The translations under genes were made by a program, and so were the position numbers. A stretch of DNA of 34,771 bases. It comes from JAXGPP01 sp964436865. GTDB taxonomy: Bacteria > Planctomycetota > Planctomycetia > Pirellulales > Thermoguttaceae. The notes under the pieces were generated by a model. The model had not been told where the DNA came from. It was given only the letters and a program-made list of their open reading frames with translations, and ran no database searches. Position 1 is the stretch's first letter; each line of letters starts with the position of its first letter. Shown piece after piece: positions 25,837-33,103 of the stretch. The DNA is taken from the NCBI GenBank assembly GCA_964436865.1, contig CAYTFK010000034.1, forward strand, positions 1-34,771, written 5' to 3'.

Positions 25837-26651
25837 ATGCGAATTGGCTCCACGGCAATCAAGACTGCGGCCGCACTGGTGGTGCTTGTGCTGGGCGTCA
25901 CGGCACTCGTGGCCGCACTCATGGCCGCGCGTCCTTCCGAGCAGGGCAAGAAGCTCTCCCAGCGGTTCGAGTACGACATCGACCAGTTCAAGAAGACCGA
26001 TCCGGCGCTGATCGCCTATCGTGAGATGCCCGGCGTGAAACTCGACTTCAACGAGCCTCGTGCCATTGCCGTCGGTCCCGAGGATCGGCTCTACGTCGCC
26101 GGCGATCGGCAAATCGTCGTCTACGACGCCACTGGGTCACTTGTGGAAACCGTGGCCTTGGAAGGTGAACCCCGCTGCCTCGCCGTGGCCGGCGCCGACC
26201 ATCNNNNNNNNNNNNNNNNNNNNNNNNNNNNNNNNNNNNNNNNNNNNNNNNNNNNNNNNNNNNNNNNNNNNNNNNNNNNNNNNNNNNNNNNNNNNNNNNN
26301 NNNGACGGCCATCTCGAACTGCATTGGGGCAAGGCCTCGCTGGCAATCGAGGGCTTCGGCGGCTGCTGCAATCCGGCCAACATCGCCATCCTGCCCGACG
26401 GCCGAGTCGTAACCGCTGAAAAGGGCCTGCCGCGGGTCAAGGTCTACGACGCCGAAGGCAACTTCCTCCACGTGGTCGCGGGCCCGGAAGCACTCAGCCC
26501 AAGTGCCACGAGCCCCGAGGAGACTCGCTCTGCGCACCGCGCCGACGTCGTAGACCTCGCGGTCGATAGCCGCCAACGAGTCCTGGTCCTCGATCCGGTC
26601 ACCCAGATGCTGCGAATCTTCGAACCGCTCGAATCACCAACTCAACTGTAA
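25837..26651 (+). CDS. Membrane-anchored NHL-repeat protein, interrupted by assembly gap
   Basis: One gene is split by the run of 100 N. Before the gap it has an N-terminal transmembrane anchor (AALVVLVLGVTALVAALMAA), then KLDFNEPRAIAVGPEDRLYVAG and IVVYDATGSLVETV, which are NHL-type blades. After the gap, sequence of the same style resumes (GFGGCCNPANIAILPDG, RVKVYDAEGNFLHVV, VVDLAVDSRQRVLVLDP) and ends at TAA 26649-26651. The two parts are in different phases if the gap is taken as exactly 100 bp, so the real missing length is not 100 (it should be 100 plus 1 or minus 2, modulo 3). The gene follows the propeller by 41 bp and precedes the Tat protein by 38 bp. Function is unknown; it probably faces the periplasm. 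Confidence 0.75.
26204..26303. other. Assembly gap (100 N)
   Basis: Exactly 100 undetermined bases lie inside the NHL-repeat gene. The round number suggests a scaffolding placeholder of unknown true length. Translations crossing it are not meaningful. Confidence 0.98.
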
Positions 26652-26689
26652 GTCAGACATTCCTTGTTTGACGAGCACTGGAATCACTC

Positions 26690-26914
26690 ATGACGCCCTT
26701 AACTCCCGATCGCCGCCAGCTGCTCTCGACCACGGCGCGCTCTGCCGCCGCCATCGGCCTGGCGATCCTATCGGGCGGACTCCTGGTTCGTCGCCTCGCC
26801 TCCGGCGACTGCCGCACCGATCTGCCCTGCGAGAAATGCCGCGTCTGGCGGAACTGCGAACTTGGCCCCGCCGTGGCCGCGCGATCCAGACAGCGCCGCA
26901 CACCCGGCGCCTAG
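26690..26914 (+). CDS. Small Tat-signal protein with four-Cys motif
   Basis: The 74-residue protein starts with a twin-arginine-like leader (DRRQLLSTTARSAAAIGLAI then LSGGLL), followed by a short Cys motif C-x5-C-x2-C-x5-C within CRTDLPCEKCRVWRNC and an Arg-rich tail. The Cys spacing could hold a metal or small Fe-S centre. It lies between the NHL gene and the exported ferredoxin gene, 22 bp upstream of the latter, and is probably a periplasmic accessory protein of that system. I do not recognise a named family. Confidence 0.65.
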   Translation: MTPLTPDRRQLLSTTARSAAAIGLAILSGGLLVRRLASGDCRTDLPCEKCRVWRNCELGPAVAARSRQRRTPGA

Positions 26915-26936
26915 ACACCAGACACAGATCCCTCCC

Positions 26937-27509
26937 ATGCCCGACGACAACACCCAACTCGACCGCCGCGGATTCCTTGTCCGCGGCATGCGAGCCGCCG
27001 GCGCGCTCGGCGTGGCCGGGCTCACCGGCGCAATCGCCTGGCGCCGCGCCCAGGCCGACGATCTCGTGTGGCAGATCGATCCCGACAAGTGTGTCGCCTG
27101 CACCAACTGCGCCACCAGTTGCGTGCTCGACGAGTCGGCCGTCAAGTGCGTGCACAGTTTCCCGATGTGCGGGTATTGCGAACTGTGCACCGGGTACTTC
27201 GAGCCCAATCCGAACGACCTTACCACCGCCGCTGAGAACCAGCTTTGCCCCACGGGGGCCATCACGCGCACGCTCATCGAGGAACCGTACTACGAGTACC
27301 ATGTCGATGAGCCGCTGTGCATCGGCTGCGGCAAGTGCGTCAAAGGGTGCACCGCGTTCGGCAACGGTTCGCTCCACATGCAGGTCCGCCACGACCGCTG
27401 CCTGAACTGTAACCAGTGCGCGATAGCCCTGGTCTGCCCCTCCCAGGCGTTTGTCCGCGTGCCGGCCGATCAACCCTATCTGCTCAAACACAGAAAGCTG
27501 GAAGGATGA
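26937..27509 (+). CDS. Tat-exported polyferredoxin, NapG/HybA-like
   Basis: The 190-residue protein has a twin-arginine signal, LDRRGFLVRGMRAAGALGVA, ending near AQA (about residue 39). It then carries several 4Fe-4S cluster motifs: CVACTNCATSC (about 50-60), CGYCELC (near 75-81), CPTGAI, CIGCGKCVKGC (about 126-136), and CLNCNQCAIALVCPS near 155-169. It should therefore sit on the periplasmic side and pass electrons to or from the membrane Fe-S protein encoded next, whose ATG overlaps its stop (ATGA). The start ATG 26937 places RR at residues 10-11. Confidence 0.88.
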   Translation: MPDDNTQLDRRGFLVRGMRAAGALGVAGLTGAIAWRRAQADDLVWQIDPDKCVACTNCATSCVLDESAVKCVHSFPMCGYCELCTGYFEPNPNDLTTAAENQLCPTGAITRTLIEEPYYEYHVDEPLCIGCGKCVKGCTAFGNGSLHMQVRHDRCLNCNQCAIALVCPSQAFVRVPADQPYLLKHRKLEG

Positions 27510-28885
27510 TCGGCTCCCACGGGCGAAGCGACCTAAGCCACGCGATGCGGCTGATCGTTGCCGTTGTGCTCGCGATGTTGCTGGGCGCTGCCTCCCTGGC
27601 CACCGCCGAGGAACGGTTTCCTCCGCCCGACTTCACCGATCACGAGCTACCCGTAACCACGACCCCGGCGGCCCGATCGCTCGCCTTCGAGTATCTCGAC
27701 GTGGCGTTCCTCGCCGCCGCGCTCGGCCTGGCAAGCTGGCTGGCGATCAAGCGGCGGTCGCGCCGCGGGCTGGTGCTTCTGGCCGCCGTGTCGCTTGTGT
27801 GGCTCGGATTCTGGCGGCAGGGATGCGTTTGCGCGATCGGCTCGATCCAGAACGTCGCGTTGGCGCTGGCCGACTCTGGCTACGCCATTCCGTTGGCAGT
27901 GCTGGCCGTGTTTGCGCTGCCGCTTCTGGCCACGCTCTATTTCGGTCGCACGTTCTGCGCGGCGGTCTGCCCGCTCGGGGCGATGCAGGAACTCACCCTC
28001 TTGAAGCCCGTCAGGGTGCCGGCCTGGCTCGAACACGGGCTCGGCCTGCTGCCCTTTGTGTATCTCGGCGCGGCGGTGCTGCTGGCGGCCACGGGTACAA
28101 CGTTCATCATCTGCGAGTACGACCCCTACGTCGGCTTCTTCCGCTTGAGCGGTAATGCCAGCATCCTGGTCTTCAGCGCTGCCTTGCTGCTGCTGGGACT
28201 GTTCGTCGGCCGCCCCTATTGCCGGTTCCTCTGTCCGCTGGGAGCGGTGTTCGGGCTCTTCTCACGAGTTTCCCGCCGGCACCTCCGCATTCCCGAGAAG
28301 CAGTGCATCAATTGCCGCCTCTGCGAAGACGCCTGCCCCTACGGAGCCATCCGCCCGCCCACCGTCGATCAGCCGCCCGCGGCAAGGCAGCGAGGCCGGC
28401 GTTTGCTGGTGGCGCTATTGCTCCTCGCGCCTGTGCTGATCGTGCTGGGCGCATGGCTCGGCCGCGGCCTGGCCGTGCCTCTGGCCAAGCTCGATCCCGA
28501 CTTCCGGCTCGCCGAGCGGATCCGGCAGGAAGAAATCGGCGAAGTGGAAGGGACCACCGACGCCAGCGACGCCTTCCGCAATACCGGCCAGACGCCGGCC
28601 AATCTCTACGCGCTGGCCGACCAGATACGCCAGCGATTTACGGTCGGCGGCGCATGGCTCGGCGCGTGGGTCGGCCTGGTCATTGCCGTCAAGCTCGTGA
28701 GCCTCGCGGTCCGGCGGCGGCGCACCGAGTACGCGCCCGATCCGGCGCTCTGCGTCTCGTGTGGCCGCTGCTTCGAGTATTGCCCCAACGAAGAGACCAA
28801 CCGCCACTGGATCGGCGCCGGCGCCCTCGACGGTTCGAGCGGCGCGCACCACGCAGGCGATCTGGTCGCGGCGGAGACGCGATGA
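27506..28885 (+). CDS. NapH/NosR-like polytopic membrane Fe-S protein
   Basis: The 459-residue protein has about six to eight transmembrane helices. Two Cys-x3-Cys-Pro motifs of the NapH/NosR type are present (FCAAVCPLGAMQEL near 150; YCRFLCPLGAVFGLFSR near 238). A 4Fe-4S motif CINCRLCEDACPYGAI lies near 267, and a further Cys motif CVSCGRCFEYCPNE near the C-terminus (about 415). A WRQGCVCAIGSIQN segment near 108 adds two more Cys. Such proteins carry electrons across the cytoplasmic membrane. ATG 27506 overlaps the ferredoxin stop; ATG 27545 is a possible shorter start. The stop overlaps the start of the next propeller gene (ATGA). Confidence 0.87.
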   Translation: MIGSHGRSDLSHAMRLIVAVVLAMLLGAASLATAEERFPPPDFTDHELPVTTTPAARSLAFEYLDVAFLAAALGLASWLAIKRRSRRGLVLLAAVSLVWLGFWRQGCVCAIGSIQNVALALADSGYAIPLAVLAVFALPLLATLYFGRTFCAAVCPLGAMQELTLLKPVRVPAWLEHGLGLLPFVYLGAAVLLAATGTTFIICEYDPYVGFFRLSGNASILVFSAALLLLGLFVGRPYCRFLCPLGAVFGLFSRVSRRHLRIPEKQCINCRLCEDACPYGAIRPPTVDQPPAARQRGRRLLVALLLLAPVLIVLGAWLGRGLAVPLAKLDPDFRLAERIRQEEIGEVEGTTDASDAFRNTGQTPANLYALADQIRQRFTVGGAWLGAWVGLVIAVKLVSLAVRRRRTEYAPDPALCVSCGRCFEYCPNEETNRHWIGAGALDGSSGAHHAGDLVAAETR

Positions 28886-30711
28886 CCATCAGCGCCCCCC
28901 AAGTACCGTGCGAAACACCCCGGCCGGCGCCGTACCGCCTGGCCTGCTACCGCGCCGCTACGGGTGCAGCGGCCGTCGTCGCGTTGTTCTGCGTCGTCGT
29001 TGGCGCGCTGCTCGCCTTCGACTTCCTCCATCGCGAGGGGACCGACCCGCTCGATTCCCCTCGTTTTCTCGAGCTCAAGGCGCAACTGGCCGAAGACCCC
29101 AAGAACGAACAGCTCAAGCAGGAGATCCGCGACCTCGACCTCGAGCTCCGCACGGCCTATTTCCGCCAGCGCGAGTTCACCGATCGCGGCACCTGGCTCC
29201 TCCTGGGCGGCATGATTGTGCTCGTGCTCGCGGCCAAGACGGCGCTCTGGCTTGGCCGCCGACCGCCGATGCCCCAGCCCCAGCCCGCGCCGCTCGATGC
29301 CGACGCTACCATTGCCAGGCACGGCCGCTGGGCCGTCGCCGCAGTCGGCTTGTCGTTCGTCGCCGCGGCCACCACGCTCGCGCTCGGGCTCCGCAGCCAT
29401 CTGCCGGGCGAGCCGGCCGCAACCGCTCAAGCCGAAGGCGATGTGGCTCTCGCCGCCGCCGAGCTTCCCGGCGAGGAGGAGATCGCGCTTGAGTGGCCGC
29501 GATTCCGCGGTCCCGGCGGGCTGGGCATCTCGCACTATGAGAACATCCCCGTCTCATGGAACGAAGCGGCCGGGCAGAACGTGCTCTGGAAGACCCCTGT
29601 CCCGCTGCCCGGCAATAGCTCGCCCATCGTCTGGAAAGACCACGTCTTCCTTTCCGGCGCCGACGAATCGCGACGGCAGGTATTCGCCTTCGACGCGCCG
29701 TCGGGCAAGCTACTCTGGCAGAAAGACGTGCCGGGCACGCCGCAGAGCACGGCCGAACCGCCCGAAGTCTCCCAGGATACCGGCTACGCCGCGCCGACCA
29801 TGGCCACCGACGGCCGCCGCGCCTTCGCCATCTTTGCCAATGGCGATGTGGCCGCCTTCGATTTCTCCGGAAAACTCGCCTGGTCGCGTAGCCTTGGCAT
29901 CCCCAAAAGTTCCTATGGATACGCTTCATCGCTCGCGGTCTTCCGCGACTTGCTCATCATCCAGTTCGACCAGGGCACGCCCAAGGAAGGACTCTCCAGG
30001 CTCCTGGCCTTTAACACGGCCAACGGCCAGACCGTCTGGGAAGCCCGCCGCGACGTGCCCAACTCGTGGCCCACGCCGATCGTCGTCGACGCCCCTTCCG
30101 GCAAGCAGATCATCACCTGCGCCGATCCTTGGACGATTGCCTATCGACCGGAGGACGGCCAGGAAATCTGGCGGGCGAAGACCCTGCGGCAGGACGTCGG
30201 CCCTTCGCCGGTCTTCGCCGGCGGCATGGTCTTCACCGTGAGCGAGCATCCGGCCCTCTCTGCCATCCGCGTCGACGGCCAGGGCGACGTCACCGCAAGC
30301 CACATCGCATGGACCTTCGAGGATGGCCTGCCCGACACGGCCAGCCCGCTGGCCACGGGCGACTACGTCTTCCTCCTTGCCACCTACGGCATCCTCACCT
30401 GCGTCGACACGAAGACCGGTGAGATGCTGTGGGACAAGGAATTCGAAAACGCCATCTTCAACTCATCGCCCAGCCTCGTGGGCGACAAGCTATACCTCTT
30501 CGCCAAGACGGAAACCGAAGACGCCGAGGGCAAACCGCTGTTTCGAACGCAGTCGTGGGTCTTGAAGGCCGGCCGCGAAGGGGCCGAAGTGGTGGGCGAG
30601 GGAATGCTCGAAGAGCCGTGCGTCACGAGCCCCGCCTTCGCCGACGGCCGCATGTACATCCGTGGCGAGCGTCACCTCTATTCGATCGGGGAGAAGCAGC
30701 CGACCCCATGA
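28882..30711 (+). CDS. Membrane-anchored PQQ-like beta-propeller
   Basis: In this 609-residue protein, three N-terminal transmembrane helices (about 24-48, 107-127 and 150-172) bracket a charged helical loop. A propeller starts at about 195 (WPRFRGPGGLGIS) and runs to the end, with units such as VLWKTPVPLPGNSSPIVW, VFAFDAPSGKLLWQKDV and LTCVDTKTGEMLWDKEF. Odd helix number with a cytosolic N-terminus would place the propeller in the periplasm, consistent with the exported ferredoxin. Motifs for bound PQQ and calcium were not seen. The 5' end overlaps the NapH-like gene and the 3' end overlaps the NuoEF gene, both by ATGA. The frame is open far upstream but there it shadows the previous gene. 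Confidence 0.85.
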   Translation: MTISAPQVPCETPRPAPYRLACYRAATGAAAVVALFCVVVGALLAFDFLHREGTDPLDSPRFLELKAQLAEDPKNEQLKQEIRDLDLELRTAYFRQREFTDRGTWLLLGGMIVLVLAAKTALWLGRRPPMPQPQPAPLDADATIARHGRWAVAAVGLSFVAAATTLALGLRSHLPGEPAATAQAEGDVALAAAELPGEEEIALEWPRFRGPGGLGISHYENIPVSWNEAAGQNVLWKTPVPLPGNSSPIVWKDHVFLSGADESRRQVFAFDAPSGKLLWQKDVPGTPQSTAEPPEVSQDTGYAAPTMATDGRRAFAIFANGDVAAFDFSGKLAWSRSLGIPKSSYGYASSLAVFRDLLIIQFDQGTPKEGLSRLLAFNTANGQTVWEARRDVPNSWPTPIVVDAPSGKQIITCADPWTIAYRPEDGQEIWRAKTLRQDVGPSPVFAGGMVFTVSEHPALSAIRVDGQGDVTASHIAWTFEDGLPDTASPLATGDYVFLLATYGILTCVDTKTGEMLWDKEFENAIFNSSPSLVGDKLYLFAKTETEDAEGKPLFRTQSWVLKAGREGAEVVGEGMLEEPCVTSPAFADGRMYIRGERHLYSIGEKQPTP

Positions 30712-33056
30712 GCGCTCTGGACCTGAGCCATGTCGATCGAATCGTTGCACGGATCGGGCGTGAGCCGCAGAACCTGATTCCGATCCTACAGGCGATTCAG
30801 GAGCAGTATCGCTTCCTTCCCGAGGAGGCGCTCCAGCGCGTCTGCGCCATCAGCGACATCGGCCCGGCGCAGATCAGCGGAGTGTCGACGTTTTACACCC
30901 AGTTCCGCCATCACCCGGTCGGCCAGCACCTCATCAGCGTCTGCCACGGCACCGCCTGCCACGTCAAGGGTGCGGAACTCATCCACGATGCCTTGGAACA
31001 CCATCTCAAGATCAAGCCCGGCGCCGACACCGACCGCGACGGCCGGTTTACCATCCAGAAGGTCGCCTGCCTCGGCTGCTGCACGCTCGCGCCGGTGATC
31101 CAGATCGACGACGTGACCTACGGCCACCTCGCGCCGAGTATGGTCGGCGGCGTGTTCCGCGATTTCGAGGCCCGCAGCCGCAATGGATCCGCCCAGCGCC
31201 GCGGCCCGCGGCGCCCACCGGCCGGCCCCGCGGGCGAGATCCGCGTCGGCCTCGGTTCCTGCTGTGTTGCCCAGGGGAGCGGCAAGGTTCACGAAGCAAT
31301 CGGTCAGGTCCTCGATGAAACCGGTGCCGCGGCGGTTGTCAAGCGCGTCGGCTGCGTCGGCATGTGCCACCAGACACCGCTCGTCGAGCTGATTCCCCCC
31401 GGCGGCTCGTCGAAGCTCTTCGCCAAGGTCGCCCCCGAAGACGTGCGCCCCATCGTGCTCGAGCACTTCCGCCCTCGCGGCTTGCTGCGCCGCGTCGGCT
31501 ACCGCATGTCGCGCTGGCTCGACCGGCTGCTCACCGACGAAGTGGCCGATCCGCTTGTTCGGCACGGCATCGATGTCCGCGATCCGCCGGTGTGCGCCTT
31601 CCTCGGCCGCCAGAAACACGTTGCGACAGAGTCGTGCGGCCAACTCGACCCGACCGACCTCGACGAATACTGCACCCACGAGGGATTCGTAGCCCTTGCG
31701 AAGGCCCTCAGAGAATTCAATCCGCACCGCATCGTCGACGAAATCCAGGCCAGTGGCGTCCGCGGCCGGGGTGGGGCCGGCTTTCCTACCGGCACGAAGT
31801 GGGCCCGCGTCCGCGCGGCTGCCGGCGAGCCGAAATACGTCATCTGCAATGGCGACGAGGGCGATCCCGGCGCCTTCATGGACCGCATGCTCCTCGAGTC
31901 GTTTCCCTACCGCGTCATCGAAGGCATGATCATCGCCGCCCGCGCGGTCGGCGCCCATGAGGGCATCTTCTACATCCGCGCCGAGTACCCGCTGGCCGTC
32001 CGCCGCGTCCGCGAGGCGATCGAGAAATGCCTCGCCCGCGGCCTGCTCGGCGATTCGGTGATGGAGAGCGGTTTCCGCTTCCATCTCACCGTCAAAGAAG
32101 GGGCCGGCGCGTTCGTCTGCGGCGAAGAGACAGCCCTACTGGCCTCGCTTGAAGGGCAACGCGGCATGCCGCGGCTCCGCCCGCCATTTCCTGCCGAGAA
32201 AGGCCTCTGGGGCCGGCCCACGCTCGTCAACAACGTCGAAACCTTCGCCCTTGTCCCCTGGATCCTGCGGCACGGCGGCGCGACGTTCGCCAGCCTCGGC
32301 ACCGAGCACAGCAAGGGGACTAAAGTCTTCGCCCTGGCCGGCAAAGTCCGCCGCGGCGGCCTGATCGAAGTCCCCATGGGCATCACGCTCCGCGAGATCG
32401 TCGAGGACATCGGCGGCGGCGTGGCCGGCGGCAGGAAGTTCAAGGCCGTCCAGGTCGGCGGCCCGTCGGGCGGTTGCGTGCCGGCCGAACTGGCCGATAC
32501 GCCCGTCGATTACGAGGCCCTCACCCGTGTCGGCGCGATCATGGGCTCCGGCGGCCTGGTGGTCCTCGACGAATCCGACTGCATGGTCGATATCGCCCGC
32601 TATTTCCTCCGCTTCACCCAGGACCAGTCGTGCGGCAAGTGCACTTTCTGCCGCGTCGGCACCCGGCGGATGCTCGATATCCTCGACCGCATCACGAGCG
32701 GCGGCGGCAAGCCGGGTGATCTCGACGAACTCGAACAGCTTTCGCGCATGGTGAGCCAGGCGAGCATCTGCGGCCTGGGCAAGACGGCCCCCAACCCGGT
32801 CCTCTCCACCCTCCGCTACTTCCGCGACGAGTACGAAGCCCACCTCGCCGGCCGCTGCCCGGCCGGCAAGTGCAAGGATCTGATCCACTTCCGAATCAAC
32901 GACAAGTGCATCGGCTGCACGCTCTGCGCCCAGCAGTGTCCGGCCGAGGCAATTCCCATGACCCCCTACGCCCGGCACACCATCCGCGACGACGCCTGCA
33001 CCCGCTGCGACACCTGCCGCCAGGTCTGCCCCACCGGTGCCGTGTACGTCGAATAG
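30708..33056 (+). CDS. NuoE-TRX-NuoF-ferredoxin fusion, NADH-binding diaphorase subunit
   Basis: The 782-residue cytosolic flavoprotein fuses several electron-transfer domains. Residues 1-160 form a NuoE-like 2Fe-2S domain (CHGTACHVKGAE and CLGCCTLAP). Residues about 180-275 form a second thioredoxin-like 2Fe-2S domain (GSCCVAQGSGK, VGCVGMCHQTPLVEL). Residues about 340-690 form NuoF, with GRGGAGFPTGTKW (FMN/NADH), NGDEGDPGAFMDR, GAFVCGEETALLASLEG and the N3-type cluster SCGKCTFCRVGTRRM plus a distal Cys. The end carries two 4Fe-4S motifs (CIGCTLCAQQCP, CTRCDTCRQVCP). This matches the HydB/HndC-type NADH-oxidising subunits of hydrogenases and formate dehydrogenases. No hydrogenase subunit is seen here. 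It is coupled to the propeller gene by an ATGA overlap. Confidence 0.93.
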   Translation: MSALDLSHVDRIVARIGREPQNLIPILQAIQEQYRFLPEEALQRVCAISDIGPAQISGVSTFYTQFRHHPVGQHLISVCHGTACHVKGAELIHDALEHHLKIKPGADTDRDGRFTIQKVACLGCCTLAPVIQIDDVTYGHLAPSMVGGVFRDFEARSRNGSAQRRGPRRPPAGPAGEIRVGLGSCCVAQGSGKVHEAIGQVLDETGAAAVVKRVGCVGMCHQTPLVELIPPGGSSKLFAKVAPEDVRPIVLEHFRPRGLLRRVGYRMSRWLDRLLTDEVADPLVRHGIDVRDPPVCAFLGRQKHVATESCGQLDPTDLDEYCTHEGFVALAKALREFNPHRIVDEIQASGVRGRGGAGFPTGTKWARVRAAAGEPKYVICNGDEGDPGAFMDRMLLESFPYRVIEGMIIAARAVGAHEGIFYIRAEYPLAVRRVREAIEKCLARGLLGDSVMESGFRFHLTVKEGAGAFVCGEETALLASLEGQRGMPRLRPPFPAEKGLWGRPTLVNNVETFALVPWILRHGGATFASLGTEHSKGTKVFALAGKVRRGGLIEVPMGITLREIVEDIGGGVAGGRKFKAVQVGGPSGGCVPAELADTPVDYEALTRVGAIMGSGGLVVLDESDCMVDIARYFLRFTQDQSCGKCTFCRVGTRRMLDILDRITSGGGKPGDLDELEQLSRMVSQASICGLGKTAPNPVLSTLRYFRDEYEAHLAGRCPAGKCKDLIHFRINDKCIGCTLCAQQCPAEAIPMTPYARHTIRDDACTRCDTCRQVCPTGAVYVE

Positions 33057-33064
33057 CAACTCGC

Positions 33065-33081
33065 CTCTCGCTCCGCGAGAG
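33065..33081 (+). other. Perfect 7-bp hairpin between NuoEF and its partner gene
   Basis: CTCTCGC pairs with GCGAGAG around TCC (33065-33081) in the 47-bp spacer. A related inverted repeat with the same stem lies after the partner gene (34709-34729, stem order reversed), suggesting a shared palindromic repeat unit or paired regulatory hairpins. No T-run follows, so read-through is expected. Confidence 0.5.
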
Positions 33082-33103
33082 TGGCGTTAACAAACATCCG
33101 AAA

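Noticed and set aside
25837..26412. 191-residue frame reading through the N run
   Set aside because: The gap length is a placeholder; the frame after it has no NHL character, while another phase does.
23903..30711. PQQ-dependent alcohol dehydrogenase activity for the two propellers
   Set aside because: The propellers lack the visible PQQ/calcium-site features of quinoprotein dehydrogenases, so 'PQQ-like' is used only for the fold.
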